Virus record (IMG/VR): IMGVR_UViG_3300047557_003409
Location: 1 to 35,090 of that record
Length of the DNA stretch: 35,090 nt
Origin: a virus
Strand: one strand, 5' to 3'
The notes under the pieces were generated by a model. That model made no database searches and had not been told where the DNA came from. It was given only the letters and a program-made list of their open reading frames with translations. The translations under genes and the position numbers were made by a program. This document shows, one piece after another, positions 1 through 7,808 of the stretch. The stretch's first letter is position 1. Each line of letters opens with the position of its first letter.

Positions 1-1041
1 GCATTAAATAGTGAAATTTTAAATTATAATTCTAATCTAGAAGATCTAGTAAATGAATTAGAAGAAGTTCAAACAAAATCCTCAAGCATTACATTTTCAT
101 CTAAAAAATTAAAAAGTCTATTAGGATTAGATGGTAAAGTAGAACAAAGGAAAAATTCAATACAAGAGGAAATTGATTTTTTTAAAACTCATTCGGTATG
201 TCCTACTTGTAAGCAAGACTTACAAGTTGAATTTAAAAATGAGAAAGTAAAAGAAATTTCTAAATTATATGATGAGTTAATAAAAAATCATCAAGAACTT
301 ATTGAGGCAATACAACAAGAAGAAGAAAAAGAAAAACTGTTAGAAGAAACAAATAGAAAAATTAACATACTCACTTCGAATATAAAAAATATAAAAAATA
401 AAATAGCATTAAATCAAAAAAATATTGATATTATTAACAATGAAATAAAACATATTCATAGTAAAATTGATAATCAAAGTGAAGAGGAGGAAATTCTTTC
501 TGGATTAAAAAAAGAAAAGGCAAAATTAGTTAAAACTTATAATAAGTGTAAAGAAGCTCTCCATTACTTTGAATTTTCACATTTACTAATGAAAGATGGT
601 GGAATTAAATCTAAAATTATTCAAAAATATCTTCCCATCATTAATATACAAATCAACAAATATTTACAAATGATGGATTTGTATATTAATTTTAATCTAG
701 ATGAAGAGTTTAAGGAAACTATTCAAACTCCATTACATGAAGGATTTTCATATAGTTCATTCTCTGAGGGTGAAAAACAAAGAATAAATCTAGCTACAAT
801 ACTAGCCTGGAGAGAAATTTCTAGAATTAAAAACTCTGCTAATTGTAATTTAATATTTTTTGACGAAACATTAGATAGCTCGTTAGATGCTTCTGGTATT
901 GATGATTTCTTGAAGATTATTAATTATGTTATTGATAAAGCAAACATTTTTGTAATATCTCATAGAGAAGGTTTTGATGATAGATTTAATAAAGTTTTAG
1001 AAGTTAAAAAGATAAATGGCTTCAGCAAAGTCTTCTCTTGA
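1..1041 (+). CDS. gp46: gp46 recombination endonuclease subunit (SbcC/Rad50-like), 5' truncated
   Basis: This is the C-terminal 346 residues of the SMC-like ATPase that pairs with gp47 to resect DNA ends in T4-type recombination-dependent replication; the frame is open from base 1, so the N-terminal Walker A half lies outside the window. Visible parts in order are a coiled coil, a zinc hook (CPTCK, cysteines at fragment residues 67 and 70), a second coiled coil, then the C-terminal ATPase lobe with the ABC signature FSEGEKQR (bases about 763-786), Walker B LIFFDET, a D-loop SSLD and the H-loop VISHREG. The high Lys/Glu content of the hook arms is normal for the family. The stop codon lies inside a perfect 12-bp inverted repeat. 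The identification is firm; only the 5' end is missing. Confidence 0.93.
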   Translation, partial: ALNSEILNYNSNLEDLVNELEEVQTKSSSITFSSKKLKSLLGLDGKVEQRKNSIQEEIDFFKTHSVCPTCKQDLQVEFKNEKVKEISKLYDELIKNHQELIEAIQQEEEKEKLLEETNRKINILTSNIKNIKNKIALNQKNIDIINNEIKHIHSKIDNQSEEEEILSGLKKEKAKLVKTYNKCKEALHYFEFSHLLMKDGGIKSKIIQKYLPIINIQINKYLQMMDLYINFNLDEEFKETIQTPLHEGFSYSSFSEGEKQRINLATILAWREISRIKNSANCNLIFFDETLDSSLDASGIDDFLKIINYVIDKANIFVISHREGFDDRFNKVLEVKKINGFSKVFS

Positions 1042-1051
1042 CTTTGCTGAA
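1021..1051 (+). terminator. Perfect 12-bp inverted repeat over the gp46 stop codon
   Basis: Arms 1021-1032 (TTCAGCAAAGTC) and 1040-1051 pair perfectly around a 7-nt loop. The stem contains the gp46 stop codon and is not followed by a clear T-run, so it is more likely an mRNA processing or 3'-end stabilising hairpin, or a leaky terminator, than a full terminator. Confidence 0.5.
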
Positions 1052-1092
1052 AATACGTGTTAAAATTAATTGGTAATTATTATGGGGGTTTT

Positions 1093-1419
1093 ATGAGTGA
1101 AGTTCAAAATCATCTTTGGAAATACAATGAAGATAGAATTCTAAAAGATATTGAAGATTACGTAACTAGTACATATCATGGACATTATTGTGGAGATGAA
1201 AGTGGGTATGAAGACATACAAACCATAGACTTAATGGCTGCTAAAAAGCTTGCAGCTTCATTTTGCCAGGCAAATATTCTAAAATATGGTAGTCGCTATG
1301 GAGATAAAGAAGGTCGAAATAAGAGAGATTTAATGAAAGTTATTCATTATGCTATGCTACTTCTTCATTTTGATGGACACTATCGTCGTACTCCAAATGG
1401 TCTAACTGAATTTAAATGA
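1093..1419 (+). CDS. DUF3310-like small protein
   Basis: A 108-residue protein between gp46 and the sliding clamp. The central part resembles DUF3310 (a family once loosely called nucleotide kinase, function unknown): a YHG motif, an acidic segment, then ILKYGSRYGDKEGRNKRDLMKV followed by a helix rich in Met/Leu, matching the usual pattern of N-x-x-KY-x-x-R-x-G-x-K-x-x-x-x-x-DL-x-K. I chose ATG 1093 because it has a GGGGG purine run at 1084-1088; an in-frame GTG at 1057 would add 12 residues that do not look conserved. The gene ends in an ATGA overlap with gp45, so it is translated as part of the replication operon. The family call is by pattern only. Confidence 0.7.
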   Translation: MSEVQNHLWKYNEDRILKDIEDYVTSTYHGHYCGDESGYEDIQTIDLMAAKKLAASFCQANILKYGSRYGDKEGRNKRDLMKVIHYAMLLLHFDGHYRRTPNGLTEFK

Positions 1420-2090
1420 TTATGAAATTATCTGATAATACAATCACTATTTTAAAGAATTTTTCTAGTATTAATCCAAGTATCTATATTAGGAGTGGAA
1501 ATACTATTAGAACAATTGCTATGTCTGGAAATATTGCAGCAGTAGCAAAAGTCCAAGACAATTTTGAAACTGACTTTGCAATTTATGACCTAAATCAATT
1601 TTTGAATGGACTTAAACTTTATGAAAATCCAGAACTAGATTTTTCAAAAGAAAATTGTGTTCTAATTAAACAAGGAAAACATAAAATTACTTACCGTCTT
1701 ACTGACCCATCACTAATCTTTGCCGCAGAAGATAGAGACATTAAACTTCCATCTCAAGATGTTTGTTTTATATTAAAAGAAGAGCAATTTGAAAAACTTC
1801 TAAAAGCTTCTAGTGTTTTTGGCCTTCCAGATTTTTCTGTAGTTGGTAATGGGGAGCAAATTACTCTTCAGGTATCTCAAAAGGAAAATTCATCATCGAA
1901 TGAGGTTTCAATTGTTGTTGGGGAAACAACAGAAGAATTTACTATGAATTTTAAGACAGAAAATCTTAAAATTATTCCTGGAAATTATGAAGTAGTAATT
2001 TCCAAACAACTTATCGCACAATTTACAAATCAAGATTTTGATCTGACTTATTATATTGGATTGGAGAGTGATAGTAATTTTTATTCTTGA
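1416..2090 (+). CDS. gp45: gp45 sliding clamp
   Basis: DNA polymerase processivity factor of the T4 type, a homotrimeric ring loaded by gp44/gp62 that also acts as the late-transcription co-activator in T4. The 224-residue length fits gp45 (T4 228 aa). The start MKLSDNTITILKNFSSIN is typical of phage clamps, and the two-domain clamp fold is suggested by alternating hydrophobic strands; no single catalytic motif is expected. ATG 1416 overlaps the upstream stop (ATGA); ATG 1422 gives the more usual MKLS start and is an equally good choice. It lies directly upstream of the clamp-loader genes, with one small protein in between. Identification rests on sequence resemblance and gene order. Confidence 0.9.
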   Translation: MIMKLSDNTITILKNFSSINPSIYIRSGNTIRTIAMSGNIAAVAKVQDNFETDFAIYDLNQFLNGLKLYENPELDFSKENCVLIKQGKHKITYRLTDPSLIFAAEDRDIKLPSQDVCFILKEEQFEKLLKASSVFGLPDFSVVGNGEQITLQVSQKENSSSNEVSIVVGETTEEFTMNFKTENLKIIPGNYEVVISKQLIAQFTNQDFDLTYYIGLESDSNFYS

Positions 2091-2105
2091 TATTTAATTT
2101 TTGTT

Positions 2106-2516
2106 ATGGATTTTTTATTTTATTTGAGTCCGGTAGGACAACAAATTCTTAGTAATGTAATGCTTAAGAATTTTAAGGTTCAAGAAAATGCACCTATGTG
2201 TAAAAAATATAAAGAGTTATTTGGTATTACTACCCAAGGTAAATTTATAGTTTGTACTGATAATATTAAAAATACTATTAGTCCAGTAGACTATTATGTA
2301 AATGAAACTGTATATCATGAAGCAGTTCATGTAGCCCAAGCTTGCAAACGAGGACCACTTGGAATAAAAAATCCACATCTATCACCAGAAAAACTAAATG
2401 ATGTAAAACGTTCTACGAAATATAATAAAGATGCCTTTACTTATGAAGTAGAGGCTTATTATTTGGAAGACAAACCTGAAGAGGTTCTTTCATACATTAA
2501 AAAATACTGCTTTTGA
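2106..2516 (+). CDS. Small HExxH putative zinc metalloprotein
   Basis: A 136-residue protein inserted between clamp and clamp loader. It carries a zinc-peptidase-type helix motif, YHEAVHVAQACK (about residues 75-86), followed about 30-40 residues later by an acidic helix EVEAYYLED that could supply a third glutamate ligand, as in gluzincins. The protein lacks a signal peptide and membrane segments, so it would act in the cytoplasm. The sequence before the motif is not recognised. It is 6 bases upstream of gp44 and so co-expressed with replication proteins. It could be a true protease, a catalytically inactive zinc protein or an anti-host factor; the sequence does not decide. I do not recognise a T4 counterpart. 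Confidence 0.65.
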   Translation: MDFLFYLSPVGQQILSNVMLKNFKVQENAPMCKKYKELFGITTQGKFIVCTDNIKNTISPVDYYVNETVYHEAVHVAQACKRGPLGIKNPHLSPEKLNDVKRSTKYNKDAFTYEVEAYYLEDKPEEVLSYIKKYCF

Positions 2517-2522
2517 TTTATT

Positions 2523-3470
2523 ATGATGAATGATGATTTTCTTTTTGTTAATAAGTATGCACCAAAAACAGTAGAAGAATGTATTTTACCTGAAAGTATT
2601 AAAAAATTCTTTATTCAAGTAAGAGACAATAAAGAAATTCCAAATCTTATTCTTTCTGGCTCGCAGGGTATTGGTAAAACATCTCTAATTCTTGCTCTAT
2701 CTAGAGAGCTAAAAATGGATTTTATGATGATTAATGGTTCTGAAGAAGGTCGATTTATTGATACTATTAGAAATAAAGTTCAGTCATATGCTTCTACGGT
2801 TTCACTAACTAATAATACTGGTAAAAAAATTCTTCTGATTGATGAGGCAGATAATTTAACACATGATACTCAATTAGCACTACGTGGAGTGATTGAAAAA
2901 CTTCAAAAAAATTGTGTATTTATTTTTACTTGCAACTATAAAAATAAAATACTACCTGCTTTGCACTCTAGGTGTTCTATAATTGATTTTATCATTCCTC
3001 CAAAAGAAAAACCAAAACTAGCATTAGAGTTTTTCAATAGAATTAAACAAATTTTAAAAGATGAGAATATTGAATATGAAGATAAAATTCTTGTTGAATT
3101 AGTCCAAAAATATTTTCCAGATTTTCGCAGAACTCTTAATGAACTTCAAAGGTATACCTCTACTGGAATTTTGGACCTTGGCTCCATAAGTGCATCATCT
3201 CAAAAAAATATTGAAGAGTTAATGTTGTATCTTAAAGATAGGAACTTCAAAGAAGTAAAAAGATGGACAGTCCAAAATGTAGATAATGATGTATCTAAAT
3301 TATATCGTCAAATATATGATGAATTGTTCAAAGTTTTGGTACCATCAACACTACCTTCTGCAATTATACTTTTAGCAGACTATCAATACAAAAATAGTTT
3401 TGTTGCTGATTCTGAAATTAATCTGTTGGCTTGTTTAGTAGAAATAATGTCCGAGTGTGATTTTATATGA
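2523..3470 (+). CDS. gp44: gp44 clamp-loader large subunit (AAA+ ATPase)
   Basis: ATPase subunit of the gp44/gp62 clamp loader, which opens the gp45 ring and places it on primer-template DNA. AAA+ motifs are clear: Walker A GSQGIGKT (residues 46-53), Walker B LLIDEADN (about 105-112), sensor 1 FTCNYKNK, and the arginine-finger box HSRCS (SRC motif). The N-terminal NKYAPKTVEEC segment is typical of RFC-type subunits (YRPKT box). Length 315 aa matches T4 gp44 (319). ATG 2523 is followed by a second ATG; either gives nearly the same product. The stop overlaps the gp62 start by 4 bases, which in T4 ensures balanced synthesis. Confidence 0.94.
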   Translation: MMNDDFLFVNKYAPKTVEECILPESIKKFFIQVRDNKEIPNLILSGSQGIGKTSLILALSRELKMDFMMINGSEEGRFIDTIRNKVQSYASTVSLTNNTGKKILLIDEADNLTHDTQLALRGVIEKLQKNCVFIFTCNYKNKILPALHSRCSIIDFIIPPKEKPKLALEFFNRIKQILKDENIEYEDKILVELVQKYFPDFRRTLNELQRYTSTGILDLGSISASSQKNIEELMLYLKDRNFKEVKRWTVQNVDNDVSKLYRQIYDELFKVLVPSTLPSAIILLADYQYKNSFVADSEINLLACLVEIMSECDFI

Positions 3471-3847
3471 GTAATAATCCATTTGATTGGGTAAAAAGTA
3501 TAACTGAAACTAAAGAAAATTTATTAACTGAAGATACTAAAAAACAGTATAATCCATTTATAGTAAATAAAGCACTATCACACCATCTTGATTGTGTTCT
3601 ATTTGCAAATGAAATGAATACTAGAAATTATCTAGATAAAGATATTCAATATACTTTTCTAATAAATTCAATAAGAAAGTCTAGGCGTTATTCTAATTGG
3701 GAGAAAAAAGATATTGATGATAACTTAAGATATATCAAAAAATACTACAATTGTAGTAATGATAAGGCTTATCAAGCTTTGAAAATTTTATCAAAAGACC
3801 AAATTGCCTATATAAAGAATAAACTTGAAACTTTTGGACTTGACTAA
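3467..3847 (+). CDS. gp62: gp62 clamp-loader small subunit
   Basis: Non-ATPase subunit of the clamp loader, expected to bind four gp44 subunits. The 126-residue length is shorter than T4 gp62 (187 aa) but in the range seen in cyanophages. The NPFDWVKSI start and SIRKSRRYSNWEKK segment fit the family, and the position immediately after gp44 with an ATGA-type overlap is diagnostic. No catalytic motif is expected. Identification leans on synteny more than on sequence. Confidence 0.85.
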   Translation: MSNNPFDWVKSITETKENLLTEDTKKQYNPFIVNKALSHHLDCVLFANEMNTRNYLDKDIQYTFLINSIRKSRRYSNWEKKDIDDNLRYIKKYYNCSNDKAYQALKILSKDQIAYIKNKLETFGLD

Positions 3848-3849
3848 AA

Positions 3850-4290
3850 ATGAATACCAATTATGAAACTCGTGTAGAATGGACTCCTGATATGATGCTT
3901 GAAGTTAAATTGTCTGAGCCTGATGATTTTTTAAAAGCAAAAGAGACTCTTTCTAGAGTAGGAGTATTATCTAAAAAAGATAATACTTTATATCAATCAG
4001 TTCATATTCTTCACAAAAAAAGTAAATACTATCTAGTTAGTTTTAAAGAACTTTTTCTTCTTGATGGTAAGTATAATAATCTTACAATAAATGATATTCA
4101 AAGACGAAATCGTATTGCATATCTTCTTCAAGATTGGGGACTTGTGAAAATTGTTGAACCTGATAAATTTCAAGATGTGTGTCCTATGAATCAAATTAAA
4201 GTTATTCCATATAAAGAAAAAAATAACTTTAATCTCGTTTCAAAGTATACGATAGGTAAAAAACCATCAAAAGAAGTAGAGGAAGAATGA
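3850..4290 (+). CDS. regA: RegA translational repressor
   Basis: RNA-binding protein that, in T4, represses translation of many early mRNAs (including gp44, gp45 and rIIB) by binding near their start sites. Family hallmarks seen here: a DDFLKAKETLSRVGV segment (about residues 26-40), the LYQSVHILHKKSKYYLVSFKE block (given here by its ends LYQSVHIL and YYLVSFKE) and LLQDWGLVKIV near residue 95, all closely parallel to T4 RegA. Length 146 aa versus 122 in T4, with extra residues at both ends. It begins 3 bases after gp62 and ends the operon just before a terminator. Confidence 0.93.
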   Translation: MNTNYETRVEWTPDMMLEVKLSEPDDFLKAKETLSRVGVLSKKDNTLYQSVHILHKKSKYYLVSFKELFLLDGKYNNLTINDIQRRNRIAYLLQDWGLVKIVEPDKFQDVCPMNQIKVIPYKEKNNFNLVSKYTIGKKPSKEVEEE

Positions 4291-4306
4291 AAGCCGTAAT
4301 TAAAAG

Positions 4307-4330
4307 GTAGGTAAACACTACCTACTTTTT
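4307..4330 (+). terminator. Rho-independent terminator after regA
   Basis: Stem GTAGGTA (4307-4313), 5-nt loop, TACCTAC (4319-4325), followed by TTTTT. It closes the gp46-regA transcription unit. Confidence 0.85.
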
Positions 4331-4350
4331 ATTGAGTTTTCTTTTAATTT

Positions 4351-4420
4351 GCGATTAAATATTTGTGATGGGAGAGAGGTTGCAACCCCCCATTCGCTAA
4401 AGATGCCTATTGGGTCTTTA
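4351..4420 (+). promoter_or_regulatory. Structured 5' leader of hsp20
   Basis: The 120-nt gap before hsp20 holds nested pairing: GCGA (4351-4354) with TCGC (4394-4397), ATGGG (4368-4372) with CCCAT (4389-4393), and GGT/ACC around 4378-4387, then a second hairpin TAAAGA (4398-4403) with TCTTTA (4415-4420) containing an inner CC/GG pair. The ribosome binding site AAGGAGA (4438-4444) is outside these stems. The element could be a regulatory leader; I recognise no named RNA class. Confidence 0.4.
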
Positions 4421-4450
4421 ATTTAAACTCGCTTACTAAAGGAGAATACA

Positions 4451-4882
4451 ATGGTACTAACTAAATATAATACTTCAAATCTATCGAAACTTTTAAATGA
4501 GATTGATAGAATTTCAATAGGTCTTGAACCTTGGTTTACCAGTTTAGATAATGCATATACAACTTCAAATTATCCTCCATATAATGTGGTAGATATGGGG
4601 GATGGTAAAAAAAGACTTGAAGTTGCAGTTGCAGGATTTTCTAGAAATGAGATTAGCGTATTTACCGAAAAAAATCTTCTTACTGTTGAAGTTCAAAAAG
4701 ATGTTAAAGTAGAAGAAATTTATCATCATAATGGTATAGCAAAACGGAACTTCAAACGTTCTTGGACTTTAAGTGATGATGTAAGAGTTGATGATGTTAG
4801 ACTTATTGATGGACTTCTTACAGTAGATTTGACTACTATTATTCCAGAACATCAAAAGCGTAAATCTTACAATATCCGCTAA
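4451..4882 (+). CDS. hsp20: Hsp20 small heat-shock protein
   Basis: Alpha-crystallin-domain chaperone of 143 residues, a signature gene of T4-like cyanophages, thought to hold unfolded host or virion proteins. Seen here: an N-terminal arm with the PWFTSLDN segment, the beta-sandwich block PYNVVDMGDGKKRLEVAVAG (about residues 37-56), GFSRNEISVF, and the late-strand motif FKRSWTLSDDVRVDDV (about 98-113). A clear C-terminal I-x-I anchor is not evident, so oligomer packing may differ from bacterial homologues. The start has a strong AAAGGAG site. It sits alone between two terminators, so it is its own transcription unit. Confidence 0.9.
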   Translation: MVLTKYNTSNLSKLLNEIDRISIGLEPWFTSLDNAYTTSNYPPYNVVDMGDGKKRLEVAVAGFSRNEISVFTEKNLLTVEVQKDVKVEEIYHHNGIAKRNFKRSWTLSDDVRVDDVRLIDGLLTVDLTTIIPEHQKRKSYNIR

Positions 4883-4915
4883 ATAGTTTGCTACCCCCAA
4901 ATACGTCGGCAAATA

Positions 4916-4959
4916 AGCTTCGTTCCTGCATTCACCAGGTTTGACGAAGCTATTTTTTT
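4916..4959 (+). terminator. Branched rho-independent terminator after hsp20
   Basis: Outer stem AGCTTCGT (4916-4923) with ACGAAGCT (4944-4951), an inner CCTG/CAGG hairpin in the loop, followed by ATTTTTTT (4952-4959). Because the stem is symmetric it is a strong candidate terminator of the hsp20 unit. Confidence 0.8.
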
Positions 4960-4992
4960 ATGCTAAGATAAATTATACTTTTTAGGAGTCTT

Positions 4993-5304
4993 ATGATACA
5001 GGGAATTGTGATGAAGAATGGTAATATTTTTATTACCTCTAATATAGAAAAGATCGTCCCAGATGATTATAATGATCCAGACTTAGAAATTACACAACCT
5101 CATTTAGTAGAAAAAGTAAATATTACAAACTCTATAACTCTTAAACCATTTTTGGGAGATTATACAAATCAAACTATATTTTCATTTAGAACTGAAGATG
5201 TATTAACATTGTTTTCACCCACAGAAAGTTTGATTGAAGAATATAAGCAAAAAACTGGAGTTCAAGAACAACTAGAACTTAAAATTGAGGAGGATTTAAA
5301 TTGA
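4993..5304 (+). CDS. Hypothetical protein upstream of gp43
   Basis: A 103-residue acidic protein with no recognised motif. It starts with the pattern MIQGIVMKNGNIFITSNIEK, suggesting a small beta-rich N-terminal part, and ends in a Glu-rich helix (QEQLELKIEEDL). The start has an AGGAG site at 4984-4988. Its stop (TGA 5302-5304) overlaps the TTG start of the DNA polymerase, so polymerase translation is likely coupled to it. A small gene at this place is common in cyanophages, but I know no function. Confidence 0.75.
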   Translation: MIQGIVMKNGNIFITSNIEKIVPDDYNDPDLEITQPHLVEKVNITNSITLKPFLGDYTNQTIFSFRTEDVLTLFSPTESLIEEYKQKTGVQEQLELKIEEDLN

Positions 5305-7799
5305 AGTTTTATACAAATGTATCTCAACGATTTGATAAGTTTTTGGTTCGTGGTTATGAAAATGGTAGAAAATTTATTGAAGAAGTAGATAATTATCGTC
5401 CTACTTTGTTTGTTCCAAGTAATAAGAAAACTGGATATACTACTCTTGATGGAAATCCTGTAAAACCTATACAGCCTGGAACTCCCAGTGACTGTAAAGA
5501 GTTTTATAAAACATATAAAGATGTTGATGGGTTTGAAATTTATGGAATGGATAATTATATTTTCCAGTATATTTCAGACACTTATACTGAAGAACGAATT
5601 AATTATGATACTTCGATAATGAAAATTTATGCAATTGATATTGAGGTTTCATCAGAAAATGGCTTCCCTAGTCCAAACGATTGTATAGAAGAACTTCTTA
5701 CAATTACACTTCAAGATTTTAATACTAAAAAGATTACTACTTTTGGAGTTAAACCTTATAATAATACGAGGGATGATGTTGATTATATTTTGTGTAATGA
5801 TGAAAAAGATTTATGTTATAAATTTTTAGATTTTTGGGAAGCCAATTATCCAGATATTATTACTGGATGGAATACAAAAGCATATGACCTACCATATATT
5901 GTCGGAAGATTTAGTAAAGTAGTTGGAAATTCAGAAACAAAAAGATTATCTCCTTGGGGAGTAGTTTTCAGCAAAGAATTAATTACTACTGCCGGTCCTA
6001 TGATTGTGTGTGATTTACTAGGAATAGCAAATCTTGACTATATGGAAATTTACAAAAAATTTACATATACTACACAAGAAAGTTATGCATTAAATCATAT
6101 TGGTGAAGTTGAACTTGGTGAGAAAAAACTAGACCATAGCCAATATGATACATTTAAAGATTTCTATACTAATGATTGGCAACTCTTTGTAGATTACAAT
6201 ATTCAAGATACAGTTCTTATTGGAAAACTTGAAGATAAACTTAAACTACTAAAACTTTGTATTATGATGGCTTATAATGCAAAGGTTAATTATGCTGATG
6301 TATTTTTCCAAGTAAGATTATGGGACGCAATTGTATACAATTATTTAAAAAGTAAGAATATAGCAATTCCTCCTAAAAATAATGTAGATAAAGATGAAAA
6401 ATTTGATGGAGCTTATGTAAAAGAACCAACTCCTGGTATGTATGATTATGTTGTGAGTTTTGACCTCGCTTCTCTATACCCCAGTCTCATTATGATGTTC
6501 AATATAAGCCCCGAAACAATTGTTGATATTAGGCATCCTAATGCTAGCGTAAATAATATCTTAAATAAAGTTATGGACCCATCTCTATATCCAGATTATG
6601 CAATTGCAGCTAATGGATGTATGTATAGAAAAGATATGTTGGGCATTTTCCCAAAGCTTATTGCTGAAATGTTTAGTAAGCGTAAATCTTATAAAAAGAA
6701 AATGCTTGAGTTGCAACAACAATATGAAAAAACTCCATCAAATGAATTGGAAAATCAAATTAGCGAGTATAGTAGTTTTCAACAAAATATTAAAATTAAT
6801 CTAAACAGTTTATATGGAGCTTTAGGAAATCCAGGATTTAGGTATTATCGTCTTGATAATGCAGTAGCAGTAACATCATCAGGTCAAACTGTTATTAAAT
6901 GGATTGAAGGTAAATTAAATGGATATCTAAACAAACTTGTTGGTACGACCGACAAAGATTATGTTTTAGCTATGGATACTGATAGTACATTTTTGTATAT
7001 GGGTCCATTTGTTAATAAAGTTTTTAAAAATAAACTTCCGGAAAAAGATAAAATTGTAGATTTTCTTGATAAAGCCTGTGCTACCAAGTTTCAAGAATTT
7101 CTAGATGAATCTTTTCAAGAACTTGCAAACTATACAAATGCATACGAAAATACTCTTTATATGAAGAGGGAAACCATTTCAGATCGTGGAATATGGACTG
7201 CAAAGAAAAGGTATATCCTTAATGTTTGGGATAATGAAGGTGTTCGTTATGAGAAACCAAAGATTAAGATTAAAGGTATGGAAGCAGTCCAATCTTCTAC
7301 TCCAGCAATCTGTAGACAGATGCTTAAAGATGCTGTTCCAATTTTAATGACTGGAACTGAAGACGATATGATTAGTTATATTCAAAAGTGTAAATCTACA
7401 TTTATGAGTTTAACTCCGGAGCAAGTATCATTTCCAAAGTCTGCAAATAATTTAGCTGTATATTCTCATGTACATGACATTTATAAGAAAGGAACTCCAT
7501 TACAAGTAAGAGGAAGTTTGCTTTATAATTATCACATCAAGCGTAAAAAATTGGACCATAAATATCCTCTAATTAAAGAAGGAGAAAAGATTAAATATAC
7601 TTATTTAAAAGTTCCTAATCCAATTAGAGAAGATGTTATTTCATATATTCAAAATTTTCCAAGAGAGCTTGACTTAGAAAAATATGTAGATTATACTACA
7701 CAATTTAATAAATCATTTCTAGCTCCATTAACTCGTATCTTAAATGCTATTGGGTGGAGAACAGAAAAAAGAGTAAATTTAGCAAACTTTTATTGTTGA
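5301..7799 (+). CDS. gp43: gp43 DNA polymerase (family B)
   Basis: Replicative family B polymerase with proofreading exonuclease, 832 aa, close to other cyanophage gp43 proteins and with no intein. Exo I is AIDIEVSS with D113 and E115; Exo II is the GWNTKAYDLPYI block; polymerase motif A is FDLASLYPS (D388); motif B is KINLNSLYGALG (about residue 500); motif C is AMDTDST (D559, D561). The start is TTG 5301, overlapping the previous stop as TTGA, with a GAGGAGG ribosome site at 5287-5293; the encoded MKFYTNV...FLVRGYENG start fits the family, so no downstream ATG is needed. The C-terminal tail ends in a short peptide that may be the clamp-binding motif. Confidence 0.96.
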   Translation: MKFYTNVSQRFDKFLVRGYENGRKFIEEVDNYRPTLFVPSNKKTGYTTLDGNPVKPIQPGTPSDCKEFYKTYKDVDGFEIYGMDNYIFQYISDTYTEERINYDTSIMKIYAIDIEVSSENGFPSPNDCIEELLTITLQDFNTKKITTFGVKPYNNTRDDVDYILCNDEKDLCYKFLDFWEANYPDIITGWNTKAYDLPYIVGRFSKVVGNSETKRLSPWGVVFSKELITTAGPMIVCDLLGIANLDYMEIYKKFTYTTQESYALNHIGEVELGEKKLDHSQYDTFKDFYTNDWQLFVDYNIQDTVLIGKLEDKLKLLKLCIMMAYNAKVNYADVFFQVRLWDAIVYNYLKSKNIAIPPKNNVDKDEKFDGAYVKEPTPGMYDYVVSFDLASLYPSLIMMFNISPETIVDIRHPNASVNNILNKVMDPSLYPDYAIAANGCMYRKDMLGIFPKLIAEMFSKRKSYKKKMLELQQQYEKTPSNELENQISEYSSFQQNIKINLNSLYGALGNPGFRYYRLDNAVAVTSSGQTVIKWIEGKLNGYLNKLVGTTDKDYVLAMDTDSTFLYMGPFVNKVFKNKLPEKDKIVDFLDKACATKFQEFLDESFQELANYTNAYENTLYMKRETISDRGIWTAKKRYILNVWDNEGVRYEKPKIKIKGMEAVQSSTPAICRQMLKDAVPILMTGTEDDMISYIQKCKSTFMSLTPEQVSFPKSANNLAVYSHVHDIYKKGTPLQVRGSLLYNYHIKRKKLDHKYPLIKEGEKIKYTYLKVPNPIREDVISYIQNFPRELDLEKYVDYTTQFNKSFLAPLTRILNAIGWRTEKRVNLANFYC

Positions 7800-7808
7800 G
7801 GTAATTAA

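Noticed and set aside
4974-4979. TATACT promoter before the 4993 gene
   Set aside because: A fair -10 but no recognisable -35 at proper spacing (it would fall in the terminator T-run), so not listed.
6598-6804. 68-aa reading frame inside gp43
   Set aside because: Lies in another frame of a well supported polymerase and has no independent support.
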